From: Eriocheir sinensis
Taxonomy: Eukaryota; Arthropoda; Malacostraca; Decapoda; Varunidae
Reading direction: 5' to 3'
Length of the DNA stretch: 64,000 nt
NCBI RefSeq assembly: GCF_024679095.1
Contig: NC_066518.1
Location: 6,424,110 to 6,488,109 of the forward strand
Of this stretch, positions 37,610-50,785 are shown in pieces. Position numbers and translations under genes: made by a program. Within the stretch, counting starts at the first letter, position 1, and each line of letters begins with the position of its first letter. The notes beneath the pieces were generated by a model, which saw nothing but the letters and a program-made list of their open reading frames with translations, was not told where the DNA came from and did not search any database.

Positions 37610-38030
37610 TGAGTGTCTCCTTAGCACCACTCTTATATTTATCTCTCCTCTGTGCACTTCTCTATAGGCAAGTTCAAAGCTCAGGATGTGACAGATAGAT
37701 AAATAGAATGCGGTTGGAGATTAGAAGAAGGGGAATGTAGGATGTCCTTTGCCTACTAGGACAAAAATATTACTTATGTTTGTATAGCCTTCCCTCTTTT
37801 TAGCACCGACTCAGGCAGTTCCAAATCCCAGAGAGTGATGCTTCAGGGATTAGAGGAGAAAGAGGAAAGTGATGAGAAGGGACTCCACCAATCTTCACAG
37901 CCTGACGGAAGGATATAAAAATGTAATACCAGTGGTTGTGTAGCGCCTCTTCTCTCTTTTGTAGTCTCTGTTCTTTCCTTAGCACCGTTCCAAGCAATTT
38001 CAAAGAACGAGAAGTGAAGGGAAAGATAAA
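37610..38030. repeat. Degenerate ~180-bp tandem repeat
   Basis: TTAGCACC followed about 12-45 bp later by TTC(C/A)AA occurs at 37620, 37800 and 37979. The units also share TGTATAGCC/TGTGTAGCG and CTCTTCT words. Diverged and not recognised. Confidence 0.65.
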
Positions 38031-38185
38031 AGAAGGGTAAGGGGAGGGTAGAGGCGTGGGCGTGCAAGTGTCCGCAGGTGTCCGGGGTCAGCGCCTCCAC
38101 CCTCAGCCCTCCTCAGAGACGGATCAGCACGCGCCGCTCCTTCCCGCGGTAAATCCTTCAAAAGATCCAACTGCCGAAGAAATGC
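38031..38185. other. GC-richer unique island
   Basis: GCAGGTGTCCGGGGTCAGCG and CACGCGCCGCTCC words; no supported frame. Confidence 0.4.
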
Positions 38186-38380
38186 AATCCTTCTCTCTGT
38201 GTGTCTGTTTGTCTGTGTGTTTGTGTGTCCGTGTGTGTCCGTCTGTCTCTGTCTCTGTCTGTCTATCTCTGTCTGTCTGTTTGTCTGTGTGTTTGTGTGT
38301 CCGTGTGTGTCCGTCTGTCTCTGTCTGTCTGTCTGTCTGTCTGCCTTTCTCTCTCTCTCTCTCATTCATTCATTCATGTC
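38186..38380. repeat. (GTCT)n/(GTGT)n with an ~82-bp duplication
   Basis: A GTTTGTCTGTGTGTTTGTGT-led segment at 38206 is repeated at 38280 and followed in both cases by GTCCGTCTGTCTCTG. Confidence 0.9.
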
Positions 38381-38580
38381 CTCTTCCTCCCTTTTTTTCG
38401 TTCTCTATCATGTATTTACTTCCTTTCATCCTCCCTTCCTTTATTCCTTATTTTTTCCGATTTCTTTATCATTATCCCGTTCTTCCTTCCTTCGTCCTTC
38501 CTTCCCTCCTGCTCTCCTTTCTTCGTTCCTTCATATCCATACTTTGTTTTTGATACATGATTTCTTTTTTTTTTCTATTT
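38381..38580. repeat. Pyrimidine-rich stretch
   Basis: TTCC words, no gene. Confidence 0.8.
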
Positions 38581-38582
38581 TC

Positions 38583-38755
<173 letters not shown>

Positions 38756-38917
38756 AGATAAGCACATACACACACTCGAACAGACAGACAGACAGACAGA
38801 CAGACAGACCAATACGTCGTGTGTCGGGGTGAAGAGGCGACATGTTTTCTTCATATCAATATCTTGTCACGCGTCAGGAGAAATCAAGACGCATGATATG
38901 TATAAACGTGTAGACCT

Positions 38918-38919
<2 letters not shown>

Positions 38920-38967
<48 letters not shown>
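38920..38967. repeat. (CA)n microsatellite
   Basis: About 24 pure units. Confidence 0.97.
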
Positions 38968-38970
<3 letters not shown>

Positions 38971-39027
38971 TAAATAAAGCCCTCCCACAATATGTATGTA
39001 TGTGTGTATGTATGTGTGTTCGTACGT

Positions 39028-39120
39028 AAGGTGTCTCGTCCAATAGCGCGGCCGAGTCGATTCCCGATCAGCCAATCCCAAGCGTCAATACAGACCGTCA
39101 GGGGCCGCGCATGGTCATAA
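39028..39120. promoter_or_regulatory. CpG-containing island with two CCAAT boxes
   Basis: GTCCAATAGCGCGGCCGAG and CAGCCAATCCCAAGCG lie 25 bp apart in unique sequence. Promoter-like in composition but with no transcript evidence. Confidence 0.25.
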
Positions 39121-39999
39121 ATTACCCCTCCCCCCCCACCCCCCATCTCTCTCTCTCTCTCTCTTCTTCCTTTTATTTATTTATTTCCTGTTTCTTTTCC
39201 TCCTCCGTCCTTTCCCACACTACTCTCCCTCCCTCCCTCCCTTTCCTCCTTTCTTGCCTCTACCTCTCTCCCTCCTTCTCTCCGTCTCCCTGGCGTCGTT
39301 CCCTCCCTGCCACCCCTCCCTCCCTGCCAAACCATTCGCCAGTCACATTTTCCAATTTCACATCACGGGTACGACTGCCTGCCTTGCTTCCCTTCCCTTC
39401 CATTCCCTTCTCTTCTCTTCTCTTCTCTTTTCTTATCTTATCTTATCTTATCTTCCCTTCCCTTCGCTTCCCTTCCCTTCCCTTCTCTTCTCTTTTCTTA
39501 TCTTATCTTATCTTATCTTCCCTTCCCTTCGCTTCCCTTCCCTTCCCTTCTCTTCTCTTCTCTTCCCTTCCCTTCCCTTCCCTTCCCTTCCCTTCTCTTC
39601 TCTTCTCTTCTCTTCTCTTCCCTTCCCTTCCCTTCCCTTCCCTTCTCTTCTCTTCTCTTCTCTTCTCTTCTCTTCCTTTCCATTCCATTCCCTGCCCTGC
39701 CATTCCAATCTCTTCCCTTCTCCTTCAAACCGTTCCCATCCCTTCCCTTCCCTGCCCTGCCCTTCCCTTCCCCTGCGAACCGTTCCCTTCCCTTTTCTTC
39801 CCTTCCCTTCCCTGCGAACTGTTCCCTTCCCTTCCTTCCCCTTCCTCTCCCTTCCCTTTCCTTTCCTTCCCTTCCATTTCTTTCTTTTCTCTTCCCTTTC
39901 TATTCCTTCCTCTCCCCTCACATCCCATCCCATTCCATCCCATCTCATCCCATCCCATCCCTTCCCTTCCCTTCCCTTATCCTCCTCCCTTCCCTTTCC
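39121..39999. repeat. Polypyrimidine block with pentanucleotide satellite
   Basis: 39380-39730 is a 5-bp periodic array of CTTCC, CTTCT and CTTAT pentamers in blocks; the CTTAT block recurs at 39430 and 39497. Then degenerate CCTTCC sequence with CGAACCGTTCCC-like words at 39728, 39776 and 39816. Confidence 0.93.
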
Positions 40000-40100
40000 C
40001 TGACAACCGTTCCTGAGAATTGACGGGTGGCTGACGGGGCTCCTTAAAAAGCGTCCCTGGAGAAGGCGCAGCAGGTTAAATAAGGTCCGTAGGAGGGAAG
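40000..40100. other. Unique spacer
   Basis: Nothing recognised. Confidence 0.4.
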
Positions 40101-40700
40101 AAGGACGAAGGAGTTGAGTGAGAGGTGGATGGGAGAGTCGAAGGAGAGAGGGAGAAGTAGATGGGTGGAGAATATTCGAGAAGAGATGAAGGAAGAGGAC
40201 GGATGGAGAGAAGAGAAGGTGGAGAAAATATATATAAGAGGTGGATGGGAGGGTCAAAGGATAGAGGGAGAAGTAGATGGGTGGAAAATATGGAGGAAGA
40301 GAGGAGGGGAAGAGGGCGAATGGAGAGAAGAGAAGGTGGAGAAAATAAATCAGAGGTGGATGAGAGGGTAGAAGGATAGAAGAAAAAGTAGATGGGTGGA
40401 AATTATGGAGGAAGAGATGAGGGAAGAGGGCGGATGGAGAGAAGAGAAGGTGGAGAAAATAAATCATAGGGGAAGGGAGGGACATAAGAGAGAGGGAAAA
40501 GTAGATGGGTGAAAGATAGGGAGGAAGAGGAGCAGAAGGAAGGAGAAAAGAGAGGGTGGAGGAGAAAAAAGAATGGGAAGTGGGTGGGAGGGTCATCGTA
40601 GAGAGGAGAAAAAGTAGATGGGTGGAAGATAGAGAGGAGGAGTAGAAGGAAGTAGAGTGGAAGACTTAGAGGGAAGAGGGGGTAAAGGAGAAAAGTAATG
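40101..40700. repeat. ~115-bp purine minisatellite, 5 units
   Basis: GTAGATGGGTGGA recurs at 40157, 40273, 40388, 40501 and 40614 (116, 115, 113, 113 bp). Each unit also has GGAGAGAAGAGAAGGTGGAG and ATGGAGGAAGAGA. The three-divisible phases keep short frames open. Confidence 0.93.
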
Positions 40701-41518
<818 letters not shown>

Positions 41519-41810
41519 TGGGAGTGAGTGAGTCAGTGTGTAGCTCTGCGTTGTGGCGTACAGATCTACTCCCCCTTTACTCTACGCGTTCACTCTCTTT
41601 ATCTCTATCTCTCTCCCTACACCACCACCACCACCACTACCACCACCACCACCACCATCAACATCAACAACAATAGGCCTACGAGCATCAACTTAACCAC
41701 GTGCGCCCTTAACAACTATCACAACAACAACAACAACAACAAAAACAACATATTCGGGTTAAGTCAACGTAACGATTTGATGTGAGTTGTGAAAGTGACG
41801 GGGAAGAAGA
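41519..41810. other. Mixed spacer with (ACC)n and (CAA)n
   Basis: (CAC)n 41621-41657 and (CAA)n 41719-41750; no gene. Confidence 0.75.
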
Positions 41811-42046
<236 letters not shown>

Positions 42047-42200
42047 AGCCTTTCCGCCCGTCAGGTCACCGTTGAGAGCCAGGACACTCAATAATCATAA
42101 ATAATTAGTGAGTTCATGCACAGGTAAGGCAGGCAGGCGAAGGAAATAATTAACGTGCATTGAATAAATAAATAAAGAAGTAGGAAAGAAAGAAAGAAAG

Positions 42201-42322
<122 letters not shown>

Positions 42323-42499
42323 AGAACGAAAGGTGAACGTTCATTTTTTAGTATAATATAGCTTTTAGAAATGTTTATGTTTTATTCATTTTTCACTTCC
42401 CAAGCTATGAATTTACGAGTTTTTTCTCTTATTTATCTCTCTTTTTCTTATACTAATTCTTCCTTATCTAGACAAAAACATCACAAACATGGATAGGTA

Positions 42500-42618
42500 G
42501 ATTTTTTTTTTTTACAACAAAGGAGACAGCTCAAGGGCACAAAAAAAGGAAACAATAAAAAAAAAAAGCCCGCTACTCTCTGTTCCTAAAAAAACTCAAA
42601 AGAGGTGGCGGAAAGAGG
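42500..42618 (-). mobile_element. Short poly-A-ended dispersed element, copy 4 (minus strand)
   Basis: On the minus strand: ...GAGTAGCGGGCTTTTTTT, ATTGTTTCC, GTGCCCTTGAGCTGTCTCCT, TTGTTGTAAAAAAAAAAAAA. It extends 5' of the core (CCGCCACCTCTTTTGAGTTT), so it may be less truncated than the 56.0-kb copy. Confidence 0.8.
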
Positions 42619-42644
42619 TCAATTTCGGGAGGAGAGGTGTCCTG

Positions 42645-42720
42645 ATAGATAGATAGATAGATGGAAAGATAGATTGATAGATACAGATAGGTAGATGGAT
42701 GGTAGGTAAAGATACATATT
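42645..42720. repeat. (GATA)n degenerate tract
   Basis: GATAGATAGATAGATGG words. Confidence 0.9.
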
Positions 42721-42726
42721 GGTGGA

Positions 42727-42885
42727 GATAATTGACTGGCCACGACCTGTATGCATATTAATTACCTTTATCGGCGCTAATTGGCTAAAACACCTGGACA
42801 GACTCATTAGCCCGGTAGTTTATTCTCATCTTCATCATCTTCACTTGCTATTATGTACGGTTATTGGCAGGATGTATAGATTGCT
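42727..42885. promoter_or_regulatory. Unique island with POU/homeodomain-type motif (possible enhancer)
   Basis: ATGCATATTAATTACC (42751-42766) joins an octamer-like ATGCATAT half and a TAATTA homeodomain core; GCGCTAATTGGCTAAA follows at 42774. Sequence is unique within the window and non-coding. It lies about 3 kb upstream of the predicted gene start. Function is inferred. Confidence 0.3.
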
Positions 42886-42889
42886 AGGT

Positions 42890-43015
42890 GCCTGTCTGTC
42901 TGTCTGTCTCTCCCTTCTCTCTCTCTCTCTCTCTCTCTCGGTAAATCATATCGCATTTTTCTTTTTTTTTCTTTTCTTCATCCTCCTCCTCCTTATCTTC
43001 TTCTGTTTTTCATCT

Positions 43016-43061
<46 letters not shown>

Positions 43062-43180
43062 TTCTAATCTCTTACAACGTAAATAATGAAGAAGAAGGAG
43101 AGAGAGAGAGATCCAAGGGAGGAGATTTATCTACAACTACATATCTCTCTCTCTCATTAAGATTCCCTCATTATGTACGG
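42890..43180. repeat. (GTCT)n, (CT)n and (TTC)n tracts
   Basis: (CTGT)n 42891-42910, (CT)n 42917-42939, (TTC)n 43012-43061, short (GA)n and (CT)n at 43099-43155. Confidence 0.9.
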
Positions 43181-43239
43181 GTTGTGTAAGTGGTTCTTGG
43201 TCGACACTTCACGATACTTCACCATTAGGCCTAAAGGAG

Positions 43240-43247
43240 ATGTGTGT

Positions 43248-43293
<46 letters not shown>

Positions 43294-43320
43294 GTAGGTA
43301 GGTAGGTAGGTAGGTCGACA
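43240..43320. repeat. (GT)n and (GTAG)n
   Basis: (GT)n 43248-43289 and (TAGG)n 43295-43315. Confidence 0.95.
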
Positions 43321-44580
<1,260 letters not shown>

Positions 44581-44740
44581 GCTCTCTCTCTCTCTCTCAT
44601 ACTACTTCATCTTCACCCTAACCCGCTGTACCATCTCTCCCAGCTTCCTCTCTCTCTCTCTCACATCCCTTCCCTCTTTCTCTCTTCCCCTCTCCCTCCC
44701 TCCCTCCCTCTCTCTCTCTCCCTCCCTCTCTCATCGTATT
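44581..44740. repeat. (CT)n-rich pyrimidines
   Basis: Several short (CT)n and CCCTCC runs. Confidence 0.88.
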
Positions 44741-44806
44741 TATAGTGATGATGAAGGCGAAGCATAAACAAGGTAGAGCCAAGTGTCCGAGGCTGGAAAT
44801 GAACGT

Positions 44807-44997
<191 letters not shown>

Positions 44998-45139
44998 ATA
45001 TACTTATTCACTCTCGTTTAATGAATTAAGGGAAGCGCAGCGGCGAGGGAATGAAAAGAAAACGTGAAAGATGTCAATGAAAATATATGAGAAGGAAAAG
45101 AAAAATATGTGCTGATGACGTAAGGTTGTGAGGAAGGAA

Positions 45140-45335
45140 AAGAAAGAAGCTGCAAAAAAAGACAGAAAAAGGAACGAAGCTACAGAAAAAGACAGAAACT
45201 AACGAAGCTACAGAAAAAAACAAAAATAACGAAGCTACAGAAAAAAACAGAAAAAGGAACGAAGCTACAGAAAAGACAGTAAAGGACGAAGCTACAGAAA
45301 AAGACAGAAAAATAACGAAGCTACAGAAAATACAA
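45140..45335. repeat. ~30-bp minisatellite
   Basis: About seven units around ACGAAGCTACAGAAAAAGAC, with unit lengths of 24-33 bp. Confidence 0.92.
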
Positions 45336-45657
45336 TAATCAGAAACTCGCATGATTGGAAACTAAGTGAAAAAGCAGAAGGAACATGAGCGAGTGAAAAC
45401 GAGAACAAAACAAGAAAAAAATAAGTAAGAAAAAGTAAAGTAAGTAAGAAAAGAAAAAAAATAGGGAAAAACGGAGTAGACGAATAAAAAAATATCACGA
45501 TTGCACCAAAAAAAAAAAAAGATTAAACGAAATTCAGTAAAAAACAACTTTATTATAACACCCCCCAAAAAAACATCCAATATAGAAAACCCAAAATTAA
45601 CGTCGATTTGAACGAAAAAATTGAATGAAGTGAAGTCGAACCAAAAGGCAACAGGTT
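45336..45657 (+). promoter_or_regulatory. Region immediately upstream of the predicted 5' UTR
   Basis: A-rich, otherwise unremarkable. The promoter, or an acceptor of an upstream non-coding exon, could lie here, but I cannot identify a TATA box, initiator or splice site with confidence. Confidence 0.25.
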
Positions 45658-45757
45658 AAAGCAAGAGGAAAAAGACTGAAGCAAGAGTTAAGAGGGTGAA
45701 CCAAGAGGAAAGAGACTGAAGCAAGAGACCAGAGGACGAACCAAGAGTCAAGAGGCA
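45658..45757 (+). repeat. 20-bp tandem repeat ending 3 bp before the start codon
   Basis: Five 20-bp units (starts 45658, 45678, 45698, 45718, 45738) of the form GAA(G/C)CAAGAG....AGAG; from the second unit on they alternate GAAGC and GAACC. The last unit ends at 45757, followed by GCC-ATG. If the start codon is right, this is a tandem repeat in the 5' leader. Confidence 0.9.
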
Positions 45758-45760
45758 GCC

Positions 45761-45847
45761 ATGACGTCAGGAGGGGATGCCAAGAGTAAGAGGGACAGAA
45801 GGAAGTCGACGGTCAACGCGAACAACCCTCAGGCGGCGGTGGAGGAG
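45761..45847 (+). CDS. Predicted first coding exon of a DPP6/DPP10-like membrane protein
   Basis: 29 codons starting at ATG in a strong Kozak context (GCAGCC-ATG-A): MTSGGDAKSKRDRRKSTV then NANNPQAAVEE, ending at GAG/GTGAGT, a canonical 5' splice site in phase 0. Exon 2 (63401) also begins in phase 0 and reads ELASTNPNQRNWRG, so the join gives ...AAVEE-ELASTNPNQ. The product is a short, basic cytoplasmic tail in front of a signal-anchor helix, as known for DPP6/DPP10 proteins, and its style fits arthropod members. RRKST resembles a PKA phosphorylation site. Composition differs sharply from the purine repeats around it. Not proven: transcription, the distance to exon 2 (17.6 kb), and whether other first exons exist; vertebrate DPP6 and DPP10 use several. 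Confidence 0.72.
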
Positions 45848-45855
45848 GTGAGTAA

Positions 45856-46395
45856 GAGGAGGAAGAGGAGGAGGAGGAGAAGGAAAAAGAGGAGGAGCCT
45901 GAGGAGAAAAAAAAGGAAACTGGAAAATGGTAAGACAAAGTTAGAGGAAATAAGAGAGGAAGAGGAAAGAAAGAGGGAGGAAAAGTATGATAAAGTAAGA
46001 GTTAGTGAGAGATGAAGAGGAAAGAAAGGCAGGAAAAGGGATGGGACAATGAAAGAGAAAGTAAAACAGGGAGATGAAGGAAGGAGAGGAAGAGAGGATC
46101 AACAAACTAAAGGAGACGGAAGGGAGAGGAGCTAAGAGGAGGAGAAGAAAGGAAGAGAAAGGAAAAGAAAAGTATGGCATAAGAGGAGAAGAATAAAGGA
46201 GAGGGATGAGGAAGGGAAATTAAAGAAGATAAGGAAGAACTAGGGAAGGAGGATATGACATAGCAAGAAAAGATGAATGAGAGAAAAGGGTGATTGAACA
46301 GAGGAAGAGGAAAAGGAGGGGAAGTTAAGAGAGGGAAGAAAGGGAGAAGAAGGATGTTTGGGAAGGAAAAGATGATTGGAAGAAAGAAAGGTATA
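45856..46395. repeat. Purine block
   Basis: (GGA)n near 45857-45880, then GAAAGAGG words. Confidence 0.88.
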
Positions 46396-46397
46396 TG

Positions 46398-46447
46398 AGT
46401 GTGTGTGTGTGTGTGTGTGTGTGTCTCTCTCTCTCTCTCTCTCTCTC
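46398..46447. repeat. Compound (GT)n-(CT)n microsatellite
   Basis: (GT)n 46398-46424 followed by (CT)n 46425-46447. Confidence 0.96.
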
Positions 46448-46884
46448 TTTTTCCATGTTATGAAAAATAGAAAGTTATGAAAAATGAAAAAGATTATGAG
46501 AAAGAGGAAATGAAAAGGGCAAAGAAGGAGAGAATAAAGAAAAGTGAGGAAAAGTAGTAAAAGAAAAGGAAATATTAAAAAACGAGAATGATAAAAAGGA
46601 GGAAATAAGAAGGAAACGAAGGAAAGAAAAGAGGAGAAAACAGTGCATAAGAGAAAAGAAGTAAATATCGGAAAATGAGCGAGAAAAGAAAGAGGGAAGG
46701 AGGAAAAGAGAAAAAAGGGAAGCGAAGAGTGGAAAAACATGAGGGAAAGAGGAGAGAGAGGAGGAAGGAAGAGAGGAAATGGGGAAAAGCAAGAGAAAGG
46801 GAAGAGGAGGAGGAGGAAGAGGAGCCCCGAGGGAAGATTGGAGGGGAAATACGAACCGGTTAATCAGTGGAGGTAAAAAAAAAT

Positions 46885-46888
<4 letters not shown>
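46448..46888. repeat. A/G-rich block
   Basis: GAAAAG and GGAAGAG words, with (GGA)n at 46804-46824. Confidence 0.85.
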
Positions 46889-46958
<70 letters not shown>

Positions 46959-47018
46959 GAGAGAGAGAGAGAGAGAGTCTCTCTCTCTCTCTATATCTCT
47001 CTCTCTCTCTCTCTCTCT
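46889..47018. repeat. (GA)n followed by inverted (TC)n
   Basis: (GA)n 46889-46955, TAGG, (GA)n 46960-46977, then directly (TC)n 46978-46992, TATA, (CT)n 46995-47018. 46960-46992 is a near-perfect hairpin. Confidence 0.96.
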
Positions 47019-47070
47019 TACCTGTAATTCCTCTTACCGAAATAGCCTCATCTCCCTAACAACCGATGTC

Positions 47071-48150
47071 TTCCTCCTCCTCCTCCTCCTCCTCCTCCTC
47101 CTCCTCCTCCACTAGCTCTCCATTCTATTCTTTACCTTGCCTTACCTTCCTTCTTACGTCAATGTCTATTCTTTCTCTTCTTCTCCAATTTCCCTATTTT
47201 ATTTTTCCTTCTATTTCCTTCTCTCTCTTCCTTCTCCGTAAAATAATTCCTGTTTTGTCATTTTTTTCCTCCCATATGACGATTCTTTGCTCCCCTTTCT
47301 CTTCCTCTTTTCCTTTATTCTCCCCTTCCTTCTATCTCCACTTTATCTCCCCTCGACAACAGCTGTCTCTCGCTTTCTCCTTCCTTCATCCCTCTCATTT
47401 TTCCTCCATTCCTTTTTACTCATTTCCTTTCTCTCTTCTCTTTACGCTTCCTTTTTTCTCCTTTTTCTCCTTTTCCTTTTTTTTTCTCCTTTCATCTTTC
47501 TCCTCATTTCCTCCTCTCTCCTTACTCGCCTCATACTTTCCCACGTTTTCTCTTCCTTTCATCTTTCTCCTCATACTTTTTTCTCCTTTTTCCTCCTCCT
47601 CTTCTCCTTTATCTTACTCTGCCTCCTTTTAACTCCCTCTCAGTTCACATCCTCTTTCTCCCCTTCCTCTCCCTTCTTCTCTTATTCTCTCTACGTTCCT
47701 CCTTCCTCTTCTTTACTTTCTCCTTTTCTCCTTTTACCATATTTCTCTTTCCTTTCTTCCATTTTCTTTCTCCTTATTCCGTTTCCTGCATCTCCTCCTT
47801 ATTCCACATCCTCTATCTCCCCTTTCCCTTTTTCTCTCTCCACTTCCTTCATCTCCCTCTACCATCTCCTTTTTTTTCCCTCTCCTGTCATCTTTCTCCT
47901 CATTCCTCTATTCTTCCTTTCCTTTCTCTCCTTCTGCTTCCCTTTCCTCCGTCTGTTTCACCTTCCTCCTCATTCCACATCCTCAACCTCCCCTTCCTCT
48001 CCATCTCTCCCTTTTTCTCTCTCCACTCCCCTTATCTCCCTTTCCCTACTCACCCATCTCACTCCCTCCATCTCTCCCCACTCCTCCTCTTCCACCCCCC
48101 TCTTCCTCCCCCTACCCACCTGTCATTTCCCCTTCTCTAAACATCTCAGG
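47071..48150. repeat. (CCT)n and polypyrimidine block, about 1.1 kb
   Basis: (CTC)n 47071-47110, then TTCC/CTTTCTCC sequence. Words such as TCATCTTTCTCCTCAT and CCACATCCTC recur at irregular spacing. No gene. Confidence 0.9.
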
Positions 48151-48204
48151 TACATCAAAACAGAGCCGTCCAGAGGCGCTCACCTGTGTTACCTGGCCAC
48201 TAAG
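48151..48204. other. Short unique spacer
   Basis: TACATCAAAACAGAGCCGTC words; nothing recognised. Confidence 0.4.
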
Positions 48205-48480
48205 AGGAGAAGGAGGAGGAGGAGGAGGAGGAGGTGGAGGAGGAGGTGGTGGTGGTGGTGGTAGAGAATGAAATAGGAAGAATAAGAAGGAAAATAGAAG
48301 AAGGAGGAAGGGTAAGAAGAGGTGTACGAAGAAGAGGAGGAGGAGGAGGAGGAGGAGGACATGATGGTAGAGGATGTAGAAGGAAGAAGAAGAAAGAAAG
48401 AAGAAGAGGAATTGTAAGGGGAGGTGAACGAAGAAGAGGAAGGAGGAAGAGGAGGAGGAGGACGAGGAGGAGGAAGCTGT
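48205..48480. repeat. (GGA)n and (GGT)n block
   Basis: (GGA)n 48205-48246, (GGT)n 48247-48263, then further GGA clusters near 48335-48360 and 48440-48475. Confidence 0.93.
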
Positions 48481-48549
48481 GTTTATTATATCTGGGGTTT
48501 TGTCAAATGATGTTAAAGAAGACGTTAGGGGGAGGAAGGGACGATGCGG

Positions 48550-48756
<207 letters not shown>

Positions 48757-48842
48757 AGGTGAAAAAAATCATTACCACTTAGCGAACGCCTCTTAAGTGA
48801 ACGCCTTCTGACGGGAGTCCACCCAGCTGGCCGCGGCCCTTT

Positions 48843-49290
<448 letters not shown>

Positions 49291-49490
49291 CACTAACACA
49301 AAGTAGGAAAAAAGTAAGATAAAGGAAGTGATGACGGGGCAGGACAAGACTGGACGCGGGACAAGGACAGTGCAGTGAGCGGTGGGCTGCGTCTTCCTGG
49401 TAAAAAAATAAAAAAAAATAAAAAAAAATAAAAATATGACGTGACGACAGACAAGGGATAGTGAGGTGGTGAAGGAGGGAAGGGGCGCAC
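49291..49490. other. Mixed spacer with A-rich (AAAAAAATA)n
   Basis: A 9-bp A-rich repeat lies at 49405-49433; otherwise nothing recognised. Confidence 0.6.
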
Positions 49491-50785
49491 GGGAGGAGAA
49501 CGAAGGAGGAGGGAAGGGAAGGGGAGAACACGCATGCAATTGTCTGACCTGCATAGCTCCTTCAGGATGGTAAGAATGGGGACATGACGTGAAGGATGGA
49601 GGGGAAGGAAGGGGAATGAAGGATGGAGGGGAAGGGAAGGGAAGGAGATGGGAGAAAAGGAAAGAGACGGGTGAAAAGGAAGGGGAATGAAGGAGGGGAG
49701 GGAAGGACGGGAATTCGATGGGAGAAAGGTGAGAGAAGGAATGGGGAAGAGGGAAGGAAGGGAACGAGATAGGAGTAAAGGAATGGGACTGAAGGAAGGG
49801 AGGAAAGGAAGGAAAGGAGATGGGTGAAAAAGAAGGGGAGGGAAGGACAGGAATTTGATGGGAGAAAGGGGAGGGAAGGAAGGGAAAGAGGTTGGAGTAA
49901 AGGATGGGGAGAGAAGGAGGGGAGGAAATGAAGGGAAGGAGATGGGTGAGAAGGAAGGGGAGTGAAGGAGGGGAAGGAAGGACGAGAATTTGATGGGAAA
50001 AAGGGAAGGGAAGGAAGGGAAGGATTGGGGGAGGGAAGGAAGGGAAAGAGATTGGAGTAAAGGAATGGGACTGAAGGAAGGGAGGAAAGGAAGGGAAGGA
50101 GATGGGTGAAAATGTAATAAAGGGAAGGATTGGGGGTAAAGAGATGGGAGAAAAGGAAGTGGAGGGCAGGAAGGGAAGTGAAGGAGGGGAGGGAAGGAAG
50201 GGAAGGAGATGGGAGTAAAGGAAGGGAAGGAGATGGGGGAAAAAGAAGGGAAGGGAGAGTAAGGATCAAGTGTGCAGTGGTTCCTAGGCTCCCAAACACA
50301 TATCAAAGGAATGGAAGGGGAGGGGAAATGGAAAGGGGTGAGGGGAAGAAGTTAGAGGAAGGAGAAGAAAGAGGGGAGGAGAAGATAAAAAAAAAGGTTT
50401 GCAGTAGGAATATGGAGGGGAGGAAGAGGAGGGAAGGGGAAGAGGTAAGATGAAAGGAAGGGTAGGGAAAGTAAGGGGTATATTTGCAGTGGAGGCTAGA
50501 ACAGGGATGGGAAGGGGAGGAGGAAGGAGAGAAGGAGAGGAGACTGGAGGAGAGGAAAAGGAGGAAGGCAAGGGACATATATTCAGCAGTAGCTAGAATA
50601 GGGATGAGGATGGAAGAGGGGGGAGAAAGGAAGAAAGGGGATGAGATGGGAAAAAAGAAAAGGAAGAAAAGGTAAGGGACGTATTTGCAGGGATGACCAA
50701 AGCAGGAATGGGAAGGAAGGAAGAGAAAGTGGAAGGAGGGAAAGGAAGGAAGTGGGATGAAAGAAAGTGGAGGGAAAGTAAGCAG
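49491..50785. repeat. Polypurine block, about 1.3 kb, with ~110-130 bp sub-repeats
   Basis: GGAAGGGGA words. GGAGATGGGTGAAAA recurs (49816, 49938, 50097), and TTGCAGTGG/TTTGCAGTAGG words begin to appear from 50398, heralding the 75-bp array. Confidence 0.9.

Noticed and set aside
39508..40596. 362-codon minus-strand frame
   Set aside because: Translation of the CTTCC pentanucleotide array and the 115-bp purine array.
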